Shown piece by piece: positions 9,652 through 18,038 of a stretch of 64,000 nucleotides of DNA. Source of the DNA: an uncultured Eubacteriales bacterium (lineage in GTDB: Bacteria; Bacillota; Clostridia; Christensenellales; Borkfalkiaceae); contig CAJLRM010000001.1 of NCBI GenBank assembly GCA_905209085.1, forward strand, positions 496,001-560,000, read 5' to 3'. How positions within the stretch are numbered: position 1 is the first letter of the stretch; every line of letters starts with the position of its first letter. Made by a program: the position numbers and the translations under genes. The notes below the pieces were generated by a model, which worked only from the letters and a program-made list of their open reading frames with translations, had not been told where the DNA came from and did not search any database.

Positions 9652-10861
9652 CTTTTTCCGCTTCCTCATAGTTCGCTGCGTCCTCGCGCGCTTCTTTCAG
9701 CTTTTTAAGGTATTCTTCAAAAAAGTACATGGAATCCACTTGCAGAGCCGCCTGCATTTCCATTCCTTTGGCAATCACGCTCATCGCGGTCTTGCGGCGA
9801 ATCCGCTTGCGGACGAGCCGGCCTTCCGACGGGCGCTCGCGGCGACGGTAAATGCGGACGTAATTCAGAACTTGATTCCCTAACCTGCGGTACATATCGT
9901 TCAGATACGCGTCCGATTTCAGATACTGTTCCCAAAATACTTCGGGTATCTGCTGGCGGATAAGAATTTCCCGCGTCCTGTCGTCGTGCTTTTTTACCTC
10001 CGCACAGAAGTTCACGAACGCCTTGTACCACTTGCGGTTCGACTTGATTGCCGTATCCACGATTTTGTCGATGAGCGGTTTCAACGGGCGCATATTCTCG
10101 CTGTCGTAGGAGATGCGGCCGCTCGGCGGCAGCTTTTCCACAAGGTCGAGTATCTGTTCCTGAAAGGCGTTGTTGTAGCGAATCAAGCTGTCTTTTGAGA
10201 ACAGCACCTCTTTGGACAGAGCGGTCGCCTCTTTACGGGCAATCCGCAGTTCCGCGGAGATGTCCGTCAGGTTCTGCTCAACGTGGACCTTAAACCGGCG
10301 TATGCTCTCTTGGTTGATTTTTCCGTGCGAGAATTGCGGTTCCTTCAAGCGCTGGCGTAAACGCTGCGGTTCGTTCTCAAAAAAACTGATGTGGATATGG
10401 CGGTGCTTTTTGTTCGTATGGAGCGCGGCATACCACGTAATATTGTCGGGATTGAATCCCGCGTCTTTGAGAAAACGCGGCATTTCGCGTTTCATCATCT
10501 CGTAAGCTTGCTCGAAGTCGTTACAGTACCGCTGACCGAATTCGGGCCGGAACATCAACAAACAGTCCCAGATTACGCTTTTCGTTTCGCGTAAACGTTT
10601 ACGGAGTTTCTGTTTTCCCCTGCTCGTCATAAGCCCGGTTTTATCAAACACGCCGCAGCTCTTTTCGTCGTCGCCCGAATACTCTATATAGTCGATTTTT
10701 TCTTTCGAGCCTTTATCCATATACTTCAGGTAATCGTCCGCTTTGTTGCAGGAATAGAATTTTCGCTTTTCTGCGTACTTTTCCGTTAAGGCGGGCGATT
10801 TTGCAAGAGCCTCTTCGTTTTGTATGTAACGGATCTTACAGTTGACATTGGGAACGCTCAT
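9638..10861 (-). CDS. Relaxase, MobL-like
   Basis: A 407-residue protein. Around residue 155 it carries ALHTNKKHRHIHISFFE, the histidine cluster (HxHxxxH-like) that binds the metal in HUH relaxases. Several N-terminal tyrosines (YxxCNKADDYLKY near 37-49) are candidates for the nicking residue. The C-terminal half is basic and helical. The overall form resembles MobL/MobP-type relaxases of Firmicutes elements, which nick oriT and pilot the strand to the coupling protein. It overlaps the upstream accessory gene by four bases (ATGA) and the coupling-protein gene downstream, so the three are one operon. Family assignment is by motif; the exact Mob class would need a profile search. Confidence 0.75.
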   Translation of the reverse strand: MSVPNVNCKIRYIQNEEALAKSPALTEKYAEKRKFYSCNKADDYLKYMDKGSKEKIDYIEYSGDDEKSCGVFDKTGLMTSRGKQKLRKRLRETKSVIWDCLLMFRPEFGQRYCNDFEQAYEMMKREMPRFLKDAGFNPDNITWYAALHTNKKHRHIHISFFENEPQRLRQRLKEPQFSHGKINQESIRRFKVHVEQNLTDISAELRIARKEATALSKEVLFSKDSLIRYNNAFQEQILDLVEKLPPSGRISYDSENMRPLKPLIDKIVDTAIKSNRKWYKAFVNFCAEVKKHDDRTREILIRQQIPEVFWEQYLKSDAYLNDMYRRLGNQVLNYVRIYRRRERPSEGRLVRKRIRRKTAMSVIAKGMEMQAALQVDSMYFFEEYLKKLKEAREDAANYEEAEKDEME

Positions 10862-11325
10862 TTAAGACCGAATTGCTGTTCAAGCAGAAGTATAATCTTC
10901 TCAAACCGCGGCGGCAGGTCATCGAAAAATCCGTCCTCTACTTTTCTCGGTAACGGCGGCACGCCCGAAAGTTCGCCTAAATTCATATTGTAGAGCGACG
11001 CAAGCAGTTTTTCCATGACGGCAATATGCGCGTCCGTCTTCAGTCCCTGCACTTTCAGGAACTTGCCCGTTTCGTCGGCAATGCTTTCTATCTTTCGCAT
11101 TTCGTCATAGAGTTTATTCAAAGCGGCGGCAGGCGGAACCGCCGCGTTTGCGGGTGCCGTGGGCGGCTTTGCCTTTAACGCGTCCACGCCGAGACGAATC
11201 AGGCAGGTCATAAATTCATTCTTGTTACGGAATTCCTTTGAATGCGCTTTGTAAAGGTTGCCGATTTCTACCACAAGGTCGGGATCGTAGAGTCGTACCG
11301 TGTACTTCATTTCAAAATTACTCAT
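10858..11325 (-). CDS. Relaxosome accessory protein candidate
   Basis: A 155-residue protein. Its N-terminus (KYTVRLYDPDLVVEIGNLY...FRNKNEFMTCLIRLG) has the beta-strand then two-helix pattern of ribbon-helix-helix proteins. A Pro/Ala linker (about 60-72) follows, then a helical part. Such small proteins encoded just before a relaxase usually bind oriT and load the relaxase. It overlaps the HTH gene upstream and the relaxase downstream by four bases each. The DNA-binding role is inference from fold pattern and position. Confidence 0.5.
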   Translation of the reverse strand: MSNFEMKYTVRLYDPDLVVEIGNLYKAHSKEFRNKNEFMTCLIRLGVDALKAKPPTAPANAAVPPAAALNKLYDEMRKIESIADETGKFLKVQGLKTDAHIAVMEKLLASLYNMNLGELSGVPPLPRKVEDGFFDDLPPRFEKIILLLEQQFGLK

Positions 11326-11600
11326 ACCGCACCCTCCTTGATTTCTTCGCTTTCACTTTCCGTGTAAGAATCTTCCAACAGCGGATTTTCCTTTTTGGTC
11401 GCGTCCCAGTCGATGTAATGCTGCGCGATTACTCCGTTAAAATAGTAGATGAATTTCCTTGCCGTATCGTACCCTACCCGTTCGCCGGCAAGCAGCTTGT
11501 CCGCCTCACTCTGTTCTACGCCCAGACGCCGCGCGAAGTCCTGCGCCGTCAGATTTTCCGATTCCAGATAGGAACGGAGTTTTTCTTTGTTTGCTACCAT
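11322..11600 (-). CDS. Small helix-turn-helix protein of the conjugation operon
   Basis: A 92-residue protein. Residues about 5-45 (LRSYLESENLTAQDFARRLG...ADKLLAGERVGYDTA) form a Cro/XRE-like HTH. The remainder is acidic. ATG at 11600 is chosen because GGAGG lies eight bases upstream; the GTG at 11609 overlaps that ribosome site. It probably regulates the transfer operon or takes part in the relaxosome. Its stop overlaps the next start by four bases. Confidence 0.6.
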   Translation of the reverse strand: MVANKEKLRSYLESENLTAQDFARRLGVEQSEADKLLAGERVGYDTARKFIYYFNGVIAQHYIDWDATKKENPLLEDSYTESESEEIKEGAV

Positions 11601-11661
11601 TTTTTTCACCTCCGAATGATTGAGAAGTTCACCCTCTCATATATCCGTGGACAAAATCGCA

Positions 11662-12108
11662 TCAAAATCGGCTATTTTTCAAAAAATTTTTTGAAATTCT
11701 TTTTTGCGCCCATTCCAAACGCCGGCGAACCGACCTCTCATCAATATGTAACACAGCGGCAATCTGTACTTTTTTGTAGCCTTTTAGATGGAACAAGATA
11801 TATGCTTGCCGTTGCTTTTCGGTAAGACAGGAAAAAATTTTTCGGTAATATTCGCGGCGCTCCTCTTTTTGAATAAGCCTTTCGAGCGGATCCGGGTCGG
11901 CTACCGACAAATCGTAGCCGTCCTCGCTGAATTTGTCCAAAGATAAATTCTTTACGCAACGAAGTCCCGCACGCTCTTTCTGTTTCATTTCTTTCCAATG
12001 CGGAGCCTGTTCCCGCACGAGTAAAAATTCGTACTCGCGCTTGAATTCTTCCGTAACTTCCACTTCTTCCGTATGCCCGTCCGCAAAAGTATACTTGATT
12101 GTTGCCAT
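11662..12108 (-). CDS. Sigma-70 region 4-like regulator
   Basis: A 148-residue protein starting MATIKYTFADGHTEEV. The start at 12108 is set by GGAGG nine bases upstream; frames starting further up would read through promoter-like DNA. The C-terminal 75 residues (EERREYYRKIFSCLTEKQRQ... then YKKVQIAAVLHIDERSVRRRL) are a region 4 type HTH as in sigma-70 factors and the small sigma-like regulators of integrative elements. No region 2 is recognisable, so it may not be a complete sigma factor. It heads the gene string that leads to the relaxase. Confidence 0.65.
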   Translation of the reverse strand: MATIKYTFADGHTEEVEVTEEFKREYEFLLVREQAPHWKEMKQKERAGLRCVKNLSLDKFSEDGYDLSVADPDPLERLIQKEERREYYRKIFSCLTEKQRQAYILFHLKGYKKVQIAAVLHIDERSVRRRLEWAQKRISKNFLKNSRF

Positions 12109-12371
12109 TGTTCCGATCCTCCGTAACGATTTTTGAAAATCGCTACCGACGGAACACGCGCTATATAGAAAATCCCGCGGTAGCGTACAATACGCCGCCG
12201 AGGGAAGGGAAAATATTAAATGCACGTAAAAAAGCCGACAAAGAACATTCCCTCTTTTTAGGGGGCAATATCGCTTTGTTCGGCTCCTATCCTTTATTCT
12301 GAATTTCAGCTCGTCAACAATATTTAATTTTACCGGCTTTGTTTTTAAGATTGTCTTCTCTCAAAAGCAAA
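12109..12371. other. Leader of the transfer operon with inverted repeats, oriT candidate
   Basis: About 260 bases without a gene. It contains a perfect palindrome CGATTTTTGAAAATCG (12127-12142), an inverted repeat CGCTACCG (12141-12148) / CGGTAGCG (12178-12185) separated by 29 bases, and immediately a third small hairpin GCGTACAATACGC (12183-12195). Clustered inverted repeats upstream of the accessory and relaxase genes are the usual setting of an origin of transfer. They could equally be operators for the HTH or sigma-like proteins. No nick site can be proposed. Confidence 0.3.
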
Positions 12372-12399
12372 AGGGCGTCCGAAAATTCGGACGCCTTTT
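12372..12399 (-). terminator. Intrinsic terminator
   Basis: Stem GGCGTCCG / CGGACGCC with an AAAATT loop. On the minus strand it is followed by CTTTTGCTTTTG and on the plus strand by TTTTC, so it may be bidirectional. On the minus strand it follows the zinc-ribbon gene and separates the starch locus side from the transfer operon. Confidence 0.75.
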
Positions 12400-12412
12400 C
12401 AAAACCTCTTAA

Positions 12413-12598
12413 TCATTCTAAATCTACAACAATTCTTTCGTCACTAATTACAATATGAACAAACATGCCGCATTGAGAACATTTTATTACGCCGTCAAGA
12501 CCTTTTTGCGCCCGTATTAACACCGTTTTGCAGATCGGACAACATACATAAAATCCTTTTTTCTGCTCTTTTAAGTGCTTTGATTTTTTTATTTCCAT
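12413..12598 (-). CDS. Small zinc-ribbon protein
   Basis: A 61-residue protein with two CxxC knuckles, CPIC (about 20-23) and CSQC (about 40-43), spaced 16 residues apart, with a lysine-rich N-terminus. The form resembles Com-like zinc ribbons of phages and mobile elements, which bind RNA or DNA; this is a resemblance only. It lies alone between malQ and a terminator. Function not recognised. Confidence 0.5.
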   Translation of the reverse strand: MEIKKSKHLKEQKKGFYVCCPICKTVLIRAQKGLDGVIKCSQCGMFVHIVISDERIVVDLE

Positions 12599-12628
12599 AA
12601 ATATGCTCTCATATAAATTGTAATTGAT

Positions 12629-14137
12629 TTACGGTCTTCTTTCACAAGAGTTTACCAAATCGCAAAAATCAAATAACTCTTTCCTGTTCGGCAAGCGTTG
12701 CAACTTAAATTGCCAGTTCCCCTCACTCGTGGACGGCGTATTCATTCGCGCACGGCTTCCGAGCAACAAAATGTCTTGTATCGGTATTACGGTAAGATAC
12801 GCCAAACTGCTCATAACAAGCAACATTACCACTTTTGCCATTTCAATTTTATTTTCGGGGAAATATTTAATACCCCCCTCTTTTAGCGTCCTCTCTAAAC
12901 TATCTTTGAAAATTTTATATTCGCCGCCTTTTAACTTATTGATATAACCCAATAAGGTGTCGTTATCGTGCGTACCTGTGTAGCAGACAGAATTTTCTTT
13001 GATATTCTTCGGTAAATACGGATTTTTCTTATTTCCGTCAAAAGCAAATTCCATCACCTTCATACCCGGATAGCCGGTTTCGTCCATAAGACGGTAAACG
13101 CCTTTATCGAGAGAACCTAGATCTTCCGCTATGATATTTAATTTACCCAATTTGTTTTCCACGGTTTGAAACAGTTCATATTTCGGGCCTTGTTTCCACT
13201 TCCCTTTGATTGCCGTCTCTTCTCCCGCATCAATTTCATAATAGCGGTCAAAACCACGGAAGTGATCTACCCTCACTACGTCGTATAATTCAAACGCCTG
13301 ACGGAATCGTTCTATCCACCATTTGAAACCGTCTTTTTTATGAACCGCCCAATTGTAAACGGGATTTCCCCATAGCTGCCCAGTTGCGGAAAAATAGTCG
13401 GGCGGCACTCCCGCAACCTTTTTCAAACTGCGGTCTGCATTTAATTTAAACAGTTTAGGATTCAGCCAAACGTCCGCGCTGTCGTAAGCGACGTACAGCG
13501 GTATATCGCCGATGATTGCGATGCCTTTCTCGTTTGCGTAGCGTTTCAGCGTATTCCATTGTTTGGAAAACTCATATTGCAGAAACAACCAAAACAAATA
13601 TTCTTTTTGATTTTCGGCTTTGAACTTCCGCAAACTCCGTTTTTTGGCGAATTTGTATTCGTCCGGCCATCGGTCAAAGGATACCCCGCCGAATTTCTCT
13701 TTGATTGCCATAAATAAAGCGTAACCATCAAATTTTCCATTCTCGACAAAGGATACAAAGTCGGCGTTTTGTATATCAAATCGTTCGTAAGCCTTTCGAA
13801 GAACGGCATATTTATTTTGGTATAAAAACGCATAGTCGATTTTCGATTTTGTATTACGGCAGACGGATAACTCAGATTCTTTCAGCAAACCTTCTTTTAC
13901 CAAAATGTCAAAATCAATAAAATACGGATTGCCCGATCCGCTGTATGCGGACTGATACGGAGAATCCCCGTAGCTTGTCTGAACGAGCGGAAGAACCTGC
14001 CAATAACTTATTCCGCAATCAGCCAACAAATCAATCCACTCGTAAGCTGATTTTCCCAGCGTTCCGATTCCGTACTTGTTCGGCAACGAAGATATGTGCA
14101 ATAAAATACCCGCCGAGCGTTTTTTATATTTTATCAT
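12629..14137 (-). CDS. malQ: 4-alpha-glucanotransferase (amylomaltase, GH77)
   Basis: A 502-residue cytosolic GH77 enzyme. It transfers maltosyl or longer 4-alpha-glucan units between maltodextrins and frees glucose. Family landmarks seen are GILLHISSLPNKYGIGTLG at the start, the SPYQSAYSGSGNPYFID loop, GDIPLYVAYDSADVW, VRVDHFRGFDRYYEI (nucleophile Asp), IAEDLG (acid/base Glu) and YTGTHDNDT. Length matches the family. GGAGG lies just before two adjacent ATGs; the second (14137) gives the better spacing. It is the last gene of the maltodextrin set. It is separated from glgP by an intrinsic terminator and an IS200-like element, so its expression may now depend on read-through or on element-borne signals. 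Confidence 0.93.
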   Translation of the reverse strand: MIKYKKRSAGILLHISSLPNKYGIGTLGKSAYEWIDLLADCGISYWQVLPLVQTSYGDSPYQSAYSGSGNPYFIDFDILVKEGLLKESELSVCRNTKSKIDYAFLYQNKYAVLRKAYERFDIQNADFVSFVENGKFDGYALFMAIKEKFGGVSFDRWPDEYKFAKKRSLRKFKAENQKEYLFWLFLQYEFSKQWNTLKRYANEKGIAIIGDIPLYVAYDSADVWLNPKLFKLNADRSLKKVAGVPPDYFSATGQLWGNPVYNWAVHKKDGFKWWIERFRQAFELYDVVRVDHFRGFDRYYEIDAGEETAIKGKWKQGPKYELFQTVENKLGKLNIIAEDLGSLDKGVYRLMDETGYPGMKVMEFAFDGNKKNPYLPKNIKENSVCYTGTHDNDTLLGYINKLKGGEYKIFKDSLERTLKEGGIKYFPENKIEMAKVVMLLVMSSLAYLTVIPIQDILLLGSRARMNTPSTSEGNWQFKLQRLPNRKELFDFCDLVNSCERRP

Positions 14138-14152
14138 CATTCCTCCTAATCA

Positions 14153-14868
14153 TAACCACCAGTAAACTGGTGGTTTGCATAACCCCTAAAAGGGGATAAT
14201 ACCTGCCAACCCATAAATGGGTACTGAAATTTGGCATCGCATCACTATCTCGGGCAGCCGCTTCAAGCGGCTGTCTTTCTTTGCCTACTTATTCTTGCTT
14301 CCCGTAAACGGGTCTATGTACTCTTTCATACTTATTTGCTCGTGCATATTATCCTCTTCCAATTGATTCCTTATGTAATCTTGTATTATGCGCTCATTCT
14401 TCCCTACCGTATCTACATAATATCCTCTGCACCAAAAACTTCTCCCGCCATACTTGTATTTCAGATTCGCATGTCGGTCAAATATCATTAGCGTACTTTT
14501 TCCCTTGAGAAATCCCATGAACTGTGCTATACTTATGTATGGTGGTATACTTACAAGCATATGGATATGATCTACGCACGCTTCTGCCTCTATGATTTCC
14601 ACTTTCTTTTCACAGCATAGCTTGCGTATTATCTCTCCTATATCTTTTTTCAATGCGCCATATATCTCTCTTCTGCGATACTTCGGCGCAAATACTATGT
14701 GATACTCACATCTGTAACTGGAATGCGCTGTGTGTCTTACCTCATTTTTCATTTCGTTAAAAACCTCCTGATTTTTAATAGTGATGCGGTCGCCAAACCT
14801 TCACCATTATATCAAGAGGTTTTTATTTACTAAAGTGTTTTTTCTTCCCCCAGTAGAACTGGGGGTTT
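14153..14868 (-). mobile_element. IS200/IS605-family insertion sequence (tnpA only)
   Basis: A single-gene element of about 0.7 kb. Both ends carry a subterminal hairpin with a shared AGT...ACTGG core: CCACCAGTAAACTGGTGG at 14156-14173 and CCCCCAGTAGAACTGGGGG at 14847-14865. Such imperfect palindromes at both ends, without terminal inverted repeats, are the hallmark of Y1-transposase elements that move as single strands. Exact cleavage sites cannot be fixed from one copy. It sits between glgP and malQ, leaving the malQ ribosome site intact outside the left end. Confidence 0.8.
14285..14752 (-). CDS. tnpA: Y1 HUH transposase of IS200/IS605 family
   Basis: A 155-residue transposase. It shows the YHIVFAPKYRR strand near residue 17, the HUH motif VDHIHMLVSIP (about 61-71) and the helix GKNERIIQDYIRNQLEED near residue 120, where the Tyr in QDY is the likely nucleophile. 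It cuts and joins single-stranded DNA. Length is normal and the frame is intact, so the element may be active. No tnpB accompanies it. A GC hairpin (CAGCCGCTT/AAGCGGCTG) follows its stop codon and may end the transcript. Confidence 0.9.
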   Translation of the reverse strand: MKNEVRHTAHSSYRCEYHIVFAPKYRRREIYGALKKDIGEIIRKLCCEKKVEIIEAEACVDHIHMLVSIPPYISIAQFMGFLKGKSTLMIFDRHANLKYKYGGRSFWCRGYYVDTVGKNERIIQDYIRNQLEEDNMHEQISMKEYIDPFTGSKNK

Positions 14869-14890
14869 ATTTTCGCTAAAGCTCCAAACA

Positions 14891-14925
14891 AAAAGACACA
14901 AAGCGAAACGGCTTTGCGTCTTTTT
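14891..14925 (-). terminator. Intrinsic terminator after glgP
   Basis: Stem AAAAGAC..AAAGC / GCTTT..GTCTTTT with a GAAACG loop and a two-base internal bulge. On the minus strand it ends in CTTTTTGTTT, four bases after the glgP stop codon. It would end the maltodextrin operon before the IS element and malQ. Confidence 0.75.
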
Positions 14926-14928
14926 ACG

Positions 14929-17178
14929 TTAATAAGATAAACTCCAAATTTTCTTCGCATACTCACGAATAGAACGATCAGAAGAAAAATAAAATGAGTT
15001 CGCTGTATTGTTGAACTGTTTGTTCGCAAAACCTATCCTATTTTTATAATCATGATTTACCTGTAATATGGCTTGATAATACTCCTCCAAATCTCTGAAT
15101 ATAAAGTAGTGATCGGGTTTATGCCAGCTTGCTCCCACCGTCAATGAACGATATAATTCATCAAAATACCCCTTTCCGTCATCTGAAAACATTCCGTCCG
15201 TCAACGTATGCACGACTTTATTCCAGTCCGCATGTTCTTTCAGATAGGTGTTCGGATTGTAACCGCCCTCGCGGAGTTTTTCTATCTCGTCCACGCGCGC
15301 ACCGAATATATAATTATTCTCCTCGCCCGCTTTTTCGACGATTTCGATATTCGCTCCGTCCATCGTGCCAAGCGTGACCGCGCCGTTCATCATAAACTTC
15401 ATATTGCCCGTACCGCTTGCCTCCAAGCCCGCCGTCGAAACCTGTAACGAAACGTCGGCTGCCGCTACGATTTTCTCCGCATACGAAACGTTATATTCAG
15501 TCACGAATACGCCCATAAGCAGACTGTTCGTTTCGGGATCGGCATTTATCAGCTTTATGATTTCGTTTATGTATTTGATAATACCTTTGGCTCGAAAATA
15601 GGACGGTGCGCTTTTTGCTCCGAACAGGAATACCGAAGGCGTAAAATCCTTGATTTTTCCGTTCTTCAAATCATAATACAACCGTAACAACGCAAACGCC
15701 GTCATAAGTTGCCGTTTATATTCGTGTAAACGCTTGACTTGCGCGAATAATATTCGGTTCCCGCCGATTTTTACGCCTTCCGTTTGCTCAATGTATCGGA
15801 AAAGCTGCGCTTTCTTCTCTTCCTTAACCCGAATAAAGTCCGAAAGCGTTTCCGTATCGGCATGCTCGTTCAGATTGCCCAATTCTTCAAACCGTTCCCG
15901 CCAATCCTGTCCGATTTTTCTGTCAAGCAAAGACGACAGTTCGGAATTTGCAAGTTGCAACCACCGCCTTTGCGCCACGCCGTTTGTAACGTTCGTAAAC
16001 TTTTCCGGATGATGCGAATATTCCGCCGCGAACAAATCCCTTTTTATAATTTCCGAGTGAATTTCGGCAACTCCGTTTATTTTATTTGCAACGAACACCG
16101 CTGTGTTCGCCATAGAGATAGCGCGGCGGGAATGTACATAAATCGATGTAGCGGCACTCTCCTGCGACGTGTAGCCTTCTTTTCTGTGACGATAGCGGGC
16201 GGAAGTATTGATGGTCAGCAATATTTCCGTTATTTCAGGCAATATCTTTTTCAATAACCGAACGTCCCAATGCTCTAATGCTTCGGGCAGTATCGTATGA
16301 TTCGTATAATTGAACACTTGTTTTGCCGTCTTCAACGCCGCTCGATACGTCAATCCTTTCTCTTGCAATACGCGAATCAGTTCGGGAATGGCAAATACCG
16401 GATGCGTATCGTTGAGCTGTATGCTGTTTTCCAAAGCAAACTGCCGGTAATCGTTTCCGTGCCGTTTTTCGTATTCGCGGATTATGTCACCGACGGCTGC
16501 CGCCGAAAGAAAATATTCCTGCCGAATCCGTAACAACTTTCCTTCTTCCGTATCGTCGGGCGGATACAAAACACCGCTTATTTTTTCAGCGTTCTCGTTT
16601 CCTTCCGCCTGATACAAACGCAAAACATTGACTCGTTTTCCGATAATCGGCATATCGTAAGGAACCGCCTCTACTTCCATATCCGCAAAACGGATTGTCT
16701 GTTTTTCCTGTTCTTTCCGTATGCTCCACGGATCCCCGAATCTCTGCCAATCGTCCGGAAGTTCCTTCTGATACCCGTTCTCGAACTTCTGACGGAACAG
16801 ACCGTATCTGTAACGGATTCCGTACCCGTACAGCGGAATACCGACCGCTGCGCCCGAATCCATATAGCAAGCCGCAAGTCTGCCCAAACCGCCGTTGCCG
16901 AGCGCCGCGTCCTCAATCTCTTCAAAAACGGTAACGTCCATCCCCTTTTCTTTGAGAATATCCGCCGTTTCTTTCAAAACGCCGAGTTCCTGCAGATTGT
17001 TATAAAATACCCTACCGATTAAAAACTCAATCGAAAGATACTGCGCACATCGTTTCGGTTTCTCGTCCGCTCGGATATAACTCATTGCGAGCATAGAGAT
17101 TTCATTGTATAGTTGTGAAACGCTTTTTTCTCCAGTATTCAACCTTTTGAGCGCATCTATATAATTTTGTTTCTCCAT
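14929..17178 (-). CDS. glgP: Glycogen/maltodextrin phosphorylase (GT35)
   Basis: A 749-residue PLP enzyme that releases glucose-1-phosphate from alpha-1,4-glucans in the cytosol. The PLP lysine lies in ASGTGNMKFMMNGAVTLGT (Lys about 594). Other landmarks are SIEFLIGRVFYNNL, DAALGNGGLGRLAACYMDS, GYGIRYRYGLFRQ, VIDxLNDTHP-like QLNDTHPVFAIPEL and TNHTILPEALE. AAGGAG precedes the ATG. It follows malG after two bases. It is a little short for the family: after NVLRLYQAE the usual segment of about 20 residues leading to the AExISRVLYP stretch is missing, and the protein goes directly to GNENAEKISGVLYPPDD. Whether this affects regulation or oligomer contacts is unknown. Confidence 0.93.
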   Translation of the reverse strand: MEKQNYIDALKRLNTGEKSVSQLYNEISMLAMSYIRADEKPKRCAQYLSIEFLIGRVFYNNLQELGVLKETADILKEKGMDVTVFEEIEDAALGNGGLGRLAACYMDSGAAVGIPLYGYGIRYRYGLFRQKFENGYQKELPDDWQRFGDPWSIRKEQEKQTIRFADMEVEAVPYDMPIIGKRVNVLRLYQAEGNENAEKISGVLYPPDDTEEGKLLRIRQEYFLSAAAVGDIIREYEKRHGNDYRQFALENSIQLNDTHPVFAIPELIRVLQEKGLTYRAALKTAKQVFNYTNHTILPEALEHWDVRLLKKILPEITEILLTINTSARYRHRKEGYTSQESAATSIYVHSRRAISMANTAVFVANKINGVAEIHSEIIKRDLFAAEYSHHPEKFTNVTNGVAQRRWLQLANSELSSLLDRKIGQDWRERFEELGNLNEHADTETLSDFIRVKEEKKAQLFRYIEQTEGVKIGGNRILFAQVKRLHEYKRQLMTAFALLRLYYDLKNGKIKDFTPSVFLFGAKSAPSYFRAKGIIKYINEIIKLINADPETNSLLMGVFVTEYNVSYAEKIVAAADVSLQVSTAGLEASGTGNMKFMMNGAVTLGTMDGANIEIVEKAGEENNYIFGARVDEIEKLREGGYNPNTYLKEHADWNKVVHTLTDGMFSDDGKGYFDELYRSLTVGASWHKPDHYFIFRDLEEYYQAILQVNHDYKNRIGFANKQFNNTANSFYFSSDRSIREYAKKIWSLSY

Positions 17179-17180
17179 TG

Positions 17181-18038
17181 TTACTCCTTTACTGCGCCTG
17201 CTGCACCGCCTTGAATCAGATATTTGGAGAGCGCAATATACAATGCAACAATCGGGACTGCGATAAATACAGAACCGGCGGCAAATATCGAAAATTTACT
17301 CTCATCCAACCAATTCAAACCAATTGCAACAGTCCATTGTGATTTATCCGGTAACAAAAGTTTCGGCAGCATAAAGTCACTCCACGGCCAAACAAAAGCC
17401 GTCAATGCCGTATATACGATCATTGGTTTCGATAAAGGCAATGTAATCGAAACAAATACCCGTAAATCCGTTGCTCCGTCTAATGTTGCAGCGTCGTATA
17501 TGGTACTTGGAATAGTATCAAAAAACCCTTTTTGAACCAAGAATCCCATTGTCGCACCGCTACTATACAACAATATCAATCCCCAAAGATTATTGATTAA
17601 ATCAAATTGCGTCATAATGACGAATAAGGCAGTCATATTCATAAAGTTCGGGAAAATATTTAGCAACAGCGTTGCCTTCATCATTTGTTTACGACTCTTA
17701 AACCGATAACGCGACATCGTATAAGAAACCGCAAGTACAAGAACCGTAGAGATTACACAACTTATTCCTGCGACAAAAAGAGTATTCCCAAACCACGTCA
17801 TATAGTCATGTTCTACTTTTTCGGTAAATAAGGTCTTAAAGGTATCAAAACTATATGCTTCCGGGAAAAAACCGTCTAATGTTAACAGCGAGCCGTTCGC
17901 ATTAAATGATGATAGAATAAGCCAAATACACGGAAAGGCAAATATAAAACTGATAAGCAAAACTATCACATACACTATAACTGCCTTTATGGTCGTTGCA
18001 GGTCTTATCTTCAATTTTTTAGAGATTACTTTTTCCAT
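17181..18038 (-). CDS. malG: Maltodextrin ABC transporter permease, MalG-like
   Basis: A 285-residue membrane protein with six hydrophobic segments and the binding-protein-dependent transport EAA loop (YDAATLDGATDLRVFVSITLPLSKP, about residues 190-215), which contacts the ATPase. Start TAATG overlaps the malF stop by one base. Together with MalF it forms the import channel for maltodextrins or cyclodextrins. No ATPase gene is present in the locus; a shared MsmX-type ATPase encoded elsewhere is usual in Firmicutes. Confidence 0.9.
   Translation of the reverse strand: MEKVISKKLKIRPATTIKAVIVYVIVLLISFIFAFPCIWLILSSFNANGSLLTLDGFFPEAYSFDTFKTLFTEKVEHDYMTWFGNTLFVAGISCVISTVLVLAVSYTMSRYRFKSRKQMMKATLLLNIFPNFMNMTALFVIMTQFDLINNLWGLILLYSSGATMGFLVQKGFFDTIPSTIYDAATLDGATDLRVFVSITLPLSKPMIVYTALTAFVWPWSDFMLPKLLLPDKSQWTVAIGLNWLDESKFSIFAAGSVFIAVPIVALYIALSKYLIQGGAAGAVKE

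Noticed and set aside
8788..9708. 306-codon open frame on the plus strand
   Set aside because: Antisense of the coupling protein with its Walker motifs; no independent support.
11662..12225. 187-residue form of the sigma-like regulator
   Set aside because: The extra N-terminus has no ribosome site and runs through inverted-repeat DNA; ATG 12108 has GGAGG at proper spacing.
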